A program made the position numbers and the translations under genes. The notes beneath the pieces are model-generated. The model did not search any database and had not been told where the DNA came from. It was given only the letters and a program-made list of their open reading frames with translations. Shown in pieces: positions 55,824 to 64,000 of a stretch of 64,000 nt of DNA. Position 1 is the stretch's first letter. The number at the start of each line of letters is the position of its first letter. This stretch comes from Eretmocerus hayati (taxonomy: Eukaryota > Arthropoda > Insecta > Hymenoptera > Aphelinidae), in contig CM056743.1 in assembly GCA_029851415.1 (NCBI GenBank), forward strand, positions 89,936,501 to 90,000,500. The letters are read 5' to 3'.

Positions 55824-56650
55824 ATAGACAATATAACGCGATTTTCTGCGCATGCGCGTGATTTTCGGGTTCTGAACTCATTTTAAAACGATAGCCCGCG
55901 CGATTACCTTCAAAATGACCCCCTGCAGAAGTCTATTCCATGCAGCAGAAGCGAAAACCTGAGCATCTCTTCATTACTGGGCTCCGGCGGTTCACGGATT
56001 TGGTACTTTGAATTTTTTCCTCTCTACAAACAGCTATATCTCGGGTTCTAATGCATCAAATCGACTTCTGCAAGTGGTCATCTTAAAGGAAATTACACTG
56101 GCTATCGATTAAGAATACTTTTAGGGACGCAGATAAACGCGCATGCGCAGGAGATGCTAAATACTGAATCAGAATTTGCTTTAAAAATGATTTTGGTCGA
56201 TTTTGACCACTTTCCACCACTTGAAAATGACCAAAAACACTCATATCCGACGTATTTTTTCCTGATAAACACGTTGGAATAGGAATTTTCCGTTTCCCCG
56301 GTCAATCTCTATGAGAAAAATTGATTTTTAATTTTTAAGAATTTTTTTTGGGGCCTAAATGAAAAGTAAGCGGAACGCAAATATATCCCCTCAAATTGTT
56401 CAAATTTCAAGAATATGTCAAAAAATTTCCAAAGCGATTCATTGAGATGCGTCAGAACATGGTGTAATCTAAGAAATATCGATTTTTAGCCTTTTTCAGG
56501 GTCGTTTTAGGGTGGTACAAAAAGTGAAGGCGACCTCGGGACCTAATAAACCTTTTTTCCCACTCACTTTGGTGTTAGAAACCGGGAAAATTTACTCCGG
56601 GGGCTATACCGGACGAGGGGCAATTCACCATGCTTAACCGCTTAGTCCCT
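55824..56650 (-). repeat. Right terminal inverted repeat
   Basis: About 827 bp, complementary to 50015-50842 with scattered single-base differences. Confidence 0.9.
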
Positions 56651-57675
56651 TAAAGTGCTTCCGGATGTAACATTACAAACAAAAGAAGTAAGTGAGCTCC
56701 ACATAGAAAAAATTGATAAACTCCAGATCGATGAATTCATCATCATCAAGCACCAAATCTTCTCATACGTTGACCATGCCTCGGCCATCAATCCGTACAC
56801 GAGTTCTAAACACGAATTCTGTCGAATTCGAATAAATATTCCAATCGTTCCCCAGTCTAGACAATAATCTATCCATTTCTTCTAAACCGAATACCGTAAT
56901 CATACACAAGTAGTCTTATATCTTACAGTATTAGTGAATTATCCTATCATAAGCTGCCTGGTTGGTAAACTCGTGGTCAAATCTCGGAGTGATGAGATAG
57001 AAAAATGCTCACTCAATTCTAGATACAAACTGTCGGGCTCGATAAATCCATTCCTCTGGAAGTTATTGAGATTGTATGGATTCCCTGACACGATGCAAAC
57101 TACGAACTATACTCGAACAATTTTATATTGGCACTGAGATCGATCTTGTCCAGTTCAACTGAGACAGATGTATCAAGTGCTGTCCATAGTTGTGTCCATT
57201 GACTGATTGCATTTGGCCACAAAATTCGGAAGATGTCGTCATATCGCATCACAGTAAATTAATTTTAACCACACAAAATTGAATATGATGAATAAATATG
57301 TTCGGAACGAATTTTCAAATGCGTTGTCATGGGATTGACACGGTAAAAACATGTCGAATACCGCAAGGATAACCACTTGAATACTCTTAGATCTTTTCTT
57401 GATCAGCGTGGCAGTTGATTGTTTGGCGTGTGGAGCTCTCATCAGGATATACCGCAATACGGAGCTCATCTTCGGATCTTCCGAACATTTTCGTGGCACA
57501 CTTTTAGCACACGCTAATTAACAAGTGCCGAAGAAAGGTGGATGGTCATCGCCTGTGAAGTATTTGATTACGCATGAAATAATCAGTCTGGACATTTCGT
57601 GGACAAACTTTGGGGGCAAATCCAGGTAGAGGTGGAGAGATTTCACCTTTGATACTGACCTTGAGTATTGTTGGC
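56651..57675. other. Flank of the transposon; possible but unproven exons
   Basis: Protein-like frames occur at 56655-56867 (plus) and 57239-57499 (minus). The minus one follows an acceptor-like TTGTTAATTAG. Neither has a clear start or known domain, so they are not called as genes. Confidence 0.4.
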
Positions 57676-58572
57676 TCCTCACTCGGCCTCCGGCATCACT
57701 TCCAATATCACCTCGGACATGATTTCATCGTGCATATCAGCCGGCAACTTAAAAACGAGATTTGCAATCACATCACTATGCTCGTTTCGATCGTCCGACG
57801 CTAGTCGTACAATTAGACGCAGCTTTGCAGTCGGAGCTTCTGGCTCAGTTGACCCTCGCTCACTCAAGTCAAACTGGTTTCCTGCAAAATGTTGAATCGA
57901 ATACTCATTAACAATGTTATCTCAAAATCTTCCATTACATATACTTCATACGTAATATATAATAATATACTTCATATTACATATCTTCCATTACAATACG
58001 ATAACGGGACTTCATAATATTCTCATCCATGCAACACTGACAACCAATCATCTTATACCCAGATACACTGTGTTTAATATTTCTATCATCATCGCATTAG
58101 AGGGCTCGCGATTTTGTGAGTATGAATGATTCTCATTAATTCGTTGCCATGACCCACGGCCGTGGGAATTCAATCAACCATAAATCACTATATATCACAA
58201 CTTGTTCGCGGAAGACTCAAAATTGAAGCATTGCAAGGAACGTCGTTGCTCGGCAGATCCAAAGTCATACAATTCTAGAGGATGGGAGAAGGTATCAAGT
58301 TATGTACATATTCGTACCATCATCGGCAGGTTCATCCTCACTCAGCGAGAATTTTCTCTTTCTGTGGCTGGGTTCGTCGATGTCTTGTCTCTCGTTGAAG
58401 CGACCATGCGGCGACCAGCCTAATCCAGAGTCCGTCGAGTCTCCGCGACTGGAACCGGTAAGTGCTGCCACCTCGATTCCTTCATTCCCTCCGTCCTTCT
58501 CGGCAGAGCTTGGCCACAATGAATGAGCTCTTTGAACTGCTGCCACCTCTGCCTCTGCATCGTCGTATTCAT
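57676..58572 (-). CDS. Last two exons of an unrecognised spliced gene
   Basis: Exon at 58318-58572 (255 nt) lies between an acceptor CACCTTAG and a donor GTACG. The terminal exon at 57676-57881 (206 nt) follows TTTTGCAG and ends in TGA. Phases agree: the first exon leaves one base, the second supplies two, and both frames are open throughout. The first exon product is acidic and Ser-rich with STDSGLGW and a basic HRKRKF patch. The second has a Leu/Val-rich segment (KLRLIVRLAS) and an acidic end. Upstream exons would lie to the right. The product is not recognised. This is the best candidate for an ordinary host gene here. Confidence 0.55.
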
Positions 58573-59195
58573 CTAAGGTGAAATGGAGCCAAGAAACTTA
58601 AATGCATTTAGCGCTTTGGTATGCTTCATACATCACTCATTCATCAACTACACATGCGAAGTTTATGACTTCAAAACATTCTGTTGTGACACCGTATTTG
58701 GAGTCGATATCTCGGCAGCATGGCAGACAGGTAAAGAAACACCTCTGCTCTTTCAAAAAATCCCAAAATCATCTACCCGCTCCTACCCCCGCTCTGCGCC
58801 CATAATCGATTACACTCCCGCATTTCTCTGTTTCGATGTGTCTAAATCACAAGTGCATATTGTTTTTGAATAGGAAATGCCCGGAATTTAGTGAAGAATG
58901 GCAAAAAATTCCCCCCCCCCCTCCCATAGCCCCTTTGTCGACGCTGAGCATGACATATGCGGGGTAACTATCACTATCAGCACACCCTCAAAAAATCGCA
59001 GCAACACTGCTTCCCCGACATGCTTACACATCACTATACATATAACTACACTTGAACCAAAACAATTCGTCGTAACATTCAAATATTACCCATTTCACTA
59101 TACGAGAAGTACATTTTACTACCGGAATATGTGGTATTCATGAGAACGAAACGATCGAATAATACCAACGTCGTCTCATTACGAACTTCGTGATC
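58573..59195. other. No gene recognised
   Basis: Probably intron or upstream sequence of the minus-strand gene. A plus-strand frame from 58583 to a donor-like CAG/GTAAAG at about 58733 overlaps it and cannot be confirmed. A C run lies at 58911-58922. Confidence 0.45.
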
Positions 59196-60990
59196 CTAAG
59201 CCTTGCCAGTACGTGAATAAGCTCCTCGAACTGATCCGAACTTGATTTTTAGCTCATGAAATGGTTTCCCGTATTCAGAATTCACACTACTTTTCGAAAA
59301 AAAATCATCAAACATCTCGATATATGCATGTGAGTTATTGTATCTACTAAATCGTCTATTTGTCAGAAAGTACGATAACCGATCGGACTCACTCATCGAC
59401 GCCAGATCTGCTCCTGTTATGAACCAGGGTTCTTGAGGTTCATGTGCTATGGGTTCTATTCTGTCCTTACCAGACCGTCGGGTCGGTAAGTTGGGGTGCA
59501 AGGTATTCTCTGAATGATAAGTTCAAGATGTTGAGTGCAGTATAGATTTCATTCAAAGGTAAGTTATAAATCCGAGAGAGAGACTGTTACAACTGTTCGT
59601 TATTCTACTGATTCTACAATGGTACGAGAGTATCAAGGGCTGAGACTACTCGTCCTGGAATGCTGCTAATCGTGGAGTCTATGCTACGAGTTTACGTGGG
59701 CGACTGAGATTCTAGAAGCCTAATGTACGTGGTGAGAGTCCGCGGTCAACTGTTTGAACAGAAGCCTGGATCAGCGTTCTTACGCCGCTTTCATACTCGT
59801 TCCCACATCGAGGTCAAATGCGCGTTGGCGCCTCTGTTCTCACGCCTAATCGCGTCAGTGCGCTTGTTTTCGAACATTCTAGAAGGCTCCAGACTGGCGC
59901 CTCTGAGTCATGGCTATCAATACTTGCACGCGCAGTTGGTGACGCTTAGTTGCACCACATTACAATTAATCCTGCAATAGCTGGAGCTCGTGTTTCTAGA
60001 TCTACTCAATGACGCACAGCTATAGATTCTTGCACTTGCGGCTATACTCGCACCACATTCCATTGAATCTCGCAATACCTGCAGCTCGTAGGCATGGAGC
60101 TTAGACTAGCTCCATGACACTTCACCGCTATCACCTCCCAGTCACGTTCGGGTCTGTGTTGATTGCGTGCCAGGCTCCACCTTTACTCGGCTCGAACACC
60201 TGTTGGCCAATCTACTACCATCCGAACTTGCTCCGGGTCTAGCCTCCTGAACCAGATCCCGGGTACTTCGTGCACCGAGCCGTTCTCTAACTCAATCCAG
60301 TAGGATAGGGCCATCTTGTCGTGCACCAATTCAACAGGCTATCACTTGAATGCTGCAACACTGTCGCGAACCAAGGACGCCCGGATCACGTTGAAGTCTA
60401 TGCACTGTTTTTAAATCGCGCTATTGTGAACTAGCAGCTCAATAGTCACCCCGGGCACTCGACAGATGTTCCTCGGAAGAGGACCGCGAGCGAACTGGTT
60501 GTGGCCACCGAGCGCCCCAAGAACGGAGCCAAATAGAGTATGCTTGGCACCGGCCCTGTCACAGCTCACCCTGACCCCCTCCCCCATGGTCAAGAATGCT
60601 TTATCTCGGCGAAGGCGAATCGTGGAATCTACATTCCCACCACTGCCACGGACCTCCCCAGTTACATCGACTCCGCCCAAAATCCCGCATGCGAGCCTCA
60701 ACACGTGTGCGCGAGGTCGTTATTTACAGCTTTGTGTGCAGACAAACCTTCAACGTAGCTGTCGTTTTTTGCGCACCATGTGGGGAAAATGCATCCCTGC
60801 AGCTTCTCTACGCACTCGAAATGGCTTGTCTCATTCATCTCTAGCGAAGTTCTTTTTCCACACGCACGGCAGCGAAGAGAAAGCACCCAAGGTCACTGAG
60901 GATACCGATGCTACTGCTGATTGCGATCACCACTTTGGAATTCTTTGTGTACACGATCGACGAAGAGCACACCGGTCTAAATAAGCCTTG
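59196..60990 (-). pseudogene. Decayed minus-strand coding sequence interrupted by a solo LTR
   Basis: Right of the LTR, minus-strand frames between about 60120 and 60990 read as protein in pieces: CRACGKRTS...CIFPTWC near 60770-60880, a Gly-rich block near 60480-60700, and YWIELENGSVHEVPGIWF near 60270-60330. In-frame stops and shifts separate them. Left of the LTR, 59196-59414 codes for a plausible C-terminal segment ending in TAG. The frames on both sides may belong to one gene. Family not recognised. Confidence 0.35.
59415..60119 (-). mobile_element. Solo LTR, 705 bp, minus orientation
   Basis: Reverse-complement partner of 15288-15992, same length and ends. Flanking GAAG and GGAG on the LTR strand may be a 4-bp target duplication with one change. 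No internal region adjoins it. Confidence 0.85.
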
Positions 60991-61129
60991 CCATCGATGA
61001 ACAAGGATTTTTTTCGGCATTCTCTACAACCTATTGCGAACATCCACGAATGCTACCGAGAAATCTTGATACGGTTCCCATAACCAGGTTTGTCATGTGT
61101 TCCCATGCGCATTCGCAATCAGCATCATT

Positions 61130-63520
61130 CGGTTCCGATGTCCTCCATGAGCACAGGATTCTCCGAGATCAGCTTTTCATTCAAGGACCAGAACTCGAAA
61201 CTATCCACTATCCAGCACGACACTGGACAGATTATATCAAGACCACGCGAGGAAAACACGAGGGATACTCTCGACTCCTATATGAGCCTTTCATCCGGGA
61301 CTAGAACTGGAATCAATCCATCATTCAGCTCAACGCTAGACAGAGATTATTGAGACCTTGCGTAAAAGAGATGAGGGGCATTCGAAAACGCTCGGACAAT
61401 GCGCGCGCTGGGGTTCTCGCCGTGAGGGCGTCCATGAGCAATCTGAGGGCGGTTAGTCTCCGGGCACAGAATTCCCCTATATGAGTCTTTGATTTCAGGA
61501 CCAGGACACGAATTAATCCATTATTCAGCTCAACACTAGACAGAGAATTTTGACACCACGCGGAAAAAAGACGAGGGGCACTCTCGACCAACGTGGGCAA
61601 AGTGGGTCCTGCTTTCGTTGAATCCGTGGTAGATCGTGCGATGAAGTCAATCAATCTGAGAATTCCCAGGCACAAGTCTTACATCCCTGGCTGAGAACAA
61701 AGGACTCCCGTTCATCCAGCATTGCAGAGGAGAGAGGATATTGGGTCACGCGAGGAAAAGACGAGGGGCACTCGAAAACGCACGACCAATGCGCGCACTG
61801 TGGTTCTCGCTACGAGAAAATCTATGGGCAATCTGAGGGCCATTAGTCTCCGAGCACAGAATTCCCCTATATAAGTCTTTGATTTCACGACCAGGACACG
61901 AATTAATCCATTTTTCAGCTCATCACTAGACAGAGAATTTTGACACCACGCGGAAAAGAAACGAGGGGCACTCTCGACCAACGTGGGCGAAGTGGGCCCT
62001 GCTCTGGTCGAATCCGTGATAGATCGTGCGATGAAGTCAATTCATCTCAGAATTCCCAGGCACAAGTCTTACATTCCTGGCTGAGAACAAAGGACTCCCA
62101 TTTATTCAGCATTGCAGAGGCGAGAGGATATCGGGTCACGCCAGGAAAAGACGAGGGGCACTCGAAAACGCACGACTGATGCGCGCACTGTGGTTCTCGT
62201 CACAAGAAAATCTATGAGCAATCTGAGGGTGGTCAGTCGCCGGGCACAGAATTCCCCTATATAAGTCTTTGATTTCGGGACCAGAACACGAATTAATCCA
62301 TTTTTCAGCTCAACAATACACAGAGAATTTTGACACGACGCGGAAAAGAGACGAGGGGCACTCTCGACCAACGTGGGCAAGTTGGGCCCTGCTTTTGTCG
62401 AATCCGTGGTAGATCGTGCGATGAAGTCAATTCATCTCAGAATTCCCAGGCACAAGTCTTACATTCCTGGCTAAGAACAAAGGACTCCCATTCATTCAGC
62501 ATTGCAGAGGCGAGAGGATATCGGGTCACGCGAGGAAAAGACGAGGGGCACTCGAAAACACCGCCTCATGCACGCACTGTGGTTTTCGCTATAAGAGAAT
62601 CTATGAGGTATCTGAGGATGGTAGACTCGAAGCACGGGATTCCCCTATATTAGTCTTCCACTTCGGAACCAGATCACAAAATGATCTATTATCCAGCTCA
62701 ACACTATACAGAGAATATCGAGACCGTGTGAGAAAAAGACGAGGGGCACTCTCGACCAACGTGGGCGTTGTGGGCTCTGCTTCTTTCGGATCCGTGGTAT
62801 ATCTCGCGATTCATTTAACTCATCTGAGAATCACCAGGCACAAGCCTCATATCCCTGGCTAAAACCAGGAGGCTCCCGTTTATTCAGCATCGCAGAACCG
62901 AGAGAACATCAGGTTGACGCGAGGAGAAGACGAGGGGCACTCGCAATCGCACGACTCATGCGCGCACTGGGGTTCTCGCCATGAGAGTATCTATGAGTAA
63001 ACTGAGGATAGTAGGCTTCAAGCACAGAATTTCCCGGTATCAGTCTTCCATTTCGGGACCAGAACACGGAACTAGACACTATTGATGACAAGAATGGACA
63101 GAGAATATCGGACCCCGCGAGAAAAAGATGAGGGGCACCTTCGACCTACATGGGCAATGTGGGACCTCCTTTCTCGGAATCCCTGTTATAATTCGCGATG
63201 AAACCAATCAATCGCAGAAACCCTAGGCACAAGTCGAACATCCTTGGCTAAGAGCGGAGGACCCCCGTTCATTCAGCATTGCAGAATCGAGAGAACATCA
63301 GGTTGACGCAAGGAGAAGATGAGGGGCACTCGCAATCGCACGACTGATGCGCGCAATGTGGTTCTCGTCATGAGGGTATTTATGAGCAATCTGAGGATGG
63401 TAAGCTCAAAGCACAGGATTCCTCCATATCTGTCTTTCATTTCGCAACCAGAACCCGGAACTAGAGACTATCCATAACAAATATAGATAGAGAATATCGA
63501 GACCATGCGAAATACGCTGC
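61130..63520 (+). repeat. Higher-order satellite, ~390-bp period made of two ~195-bp units
   Basis: The anchor A[CT]GAGGGGCA recurs alternately: type 1 at 61371, 61761, 62151, 62541, 62930, 63319 and type 2 at 61571, 61961, 62351, 62739, 63128. Each series steps 388-390 bp. Type 1 is followed by CTCGAAAACGCACGAC, type 2 by CTCTCGACCAACGTGGGC. Copies at both ends are more diverged. Frames of 80-110 codons inside arise from the repeat. Confidence 0.92.
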
Positions 63521-63589
63521 TAAAAGTGATGAGCAGGGTGCTTTCTCACGGCGTTAAATGATAATAATTTTAACGAAAAAGAAAGTACC

Positions 63590-64000
63590 CTATATTTTGA
63601 GTTTTTATTTTGAGGAAGCATTTCAGAGAGATTTGGGTCATCTAAACGGAGATTTTTCCAACAATATCTATCGTTTGGTTGAGAGAAAATTCTGATACAG
63701 TCGTTTAAAGATGATTAAACTGGAGTTCTCTGTGGAAGTTTCCTCCTCCCGAAAGAATCTGCATTTGAATAATGTTTCACGGATTTTATGAAAATTTCGC
63801 ATTAGCGAAATAAGTCAGGATGGCGCATAAGTGAGTCCTTAGGTCATTGAAATTGAGATAAATGAGTCGTAAAGGATGATACGAGGGAAAAATGGATATG
63901 AATTCAAATGTTCTACTATTCTTTGAGATATTTTTTTGAGAAAGCTTATTGAGATTCAGGCCATCTAGACTGAGGTTTTTTTAACAATATCCATCGTTTG
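63590..64000 (+). repeat. Second tandem repeat, ~322-bp period, cut by the window end
   Basis: GTCATCTAAAC...TTTTCCAACAATATCTATCGTTTG near 63640-63677 recurs with changes near 63960-64000. Only about 1.3 units are in the window. Confidence 0.65.

Larger units (their letters stand above)
50015..56650 (-). mobile_element. PIF/Harbinger-like DNA transposon with ~828-bp terminal inverted repeats
   Basis: The ends AGGGACTAAGCGG...CCGCTTAGTCCCT are flanked by TAA at 50012-50014 and 56651-56653, the 3-bp duplication typical of PIF/Harbinger. The inverted repeats extend to 50842 and from 55824, and are nearly identical by eye. One DDE transposase is encoded on the minus strand. The 2.4 kb between its 5' end and the right repeat holds no convincing second gene, although autonomous Harbingers usually also carry a Myb-like gene. 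Confidence 0.85.

Noticed and set aside
60466..60984. 172-codon plus-strand ORF
   Set aside because: The complementary strand shows better protein-like features; the plus frame is Arg/Pro/Ser-rich and looks like a shadow.

Overview
The window looks like AT-rich, repeat-dense nuclear DNA of an arthropod, most likely an insect. The grounds are a Ty1/copia element with an iMet-tRNA primer site, an insect-type LINE ORF1, PIF/Harbinger-like and hAT-like DNA elements, an arthropod-type retroelement envelope glycoprotein, and one gene with spliced exons. Nothing bacterial is visible. I cannot name the species.

Layout. 0-1.1 kb: a Gag-like zinc-knuckle ORF followed by a minisatellite of near-palindromic GTGGTTAGAACCCAC units. 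4.6-9.6 kb: an intact copia retrotransposon on the minus strand, with LTRs identical by eye and a 5-bp target duplication. 9.9-14 kb: a 94-bp tandem repeat and a diverged 0.8-kb direct duplication. 15.3-16.0 kb: a solo LTR, whose inverted partner lies at 59.4-60.1 kb. 17.4-20.0 kb: an ORF1-only LINE with a 19-bp target duplication, then a 5'-truncated LINE tail.

20.4-48.4 kb: a long plus-strand, decayed, provirus-like gene cluster. It begins with two unrecognised protein families. Family A has five members (three with a CPFL motif at fixed spacing). Family B is cysteine-rich, with copies at 20.4, 32.6, 32.9 and 35.3 kb. They are followed by a gag with seven CCHC knuckles, two retropepsin domains in tandem, a short reverse-transcriptase linker stub, and a chuvirid-like envelope gene. 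The cluster is split by a 9.5-kb giant palindrome (22.5-32.0 kb) and a 3.1-kb hAT-type foldback element (38.4-41.5 kb). The giant palindrome itself hosts a smaller palindromic element and a 767-bp mini LTR retrotransposon.

That mini element is the strongest discovery here. Each 250-bp LTR carries a complete type III hammerhead ribozyme, next to an 18-nt primer site matching the 3' end of tRNA-Trp. This is the architecture of a plant retrozyme, here in what looks like an insect genome, and it predicts a 517-nt ribozyme-cut monomer RNA.

50.0-56.65 kb: a PIF/Harbinger-like element with ~828-bp terminal inverted repeats and a transposase ending in a SWIM-type zinc finger. 57.7-58.6 kb: two phase-matched 3' exons of an unrecognised minus-strand gene. 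59.2-61.0 kb: decayed coding sequence interrupted by the second solo LTR. 61.1-63.5 kb: a two-unit higher-order satellite of ~390 bp. 63.6 kb to the end: another tandem repeat of ~322 bp.

All domain and family calls come from reading translations and motifs by eye. No database search was available.
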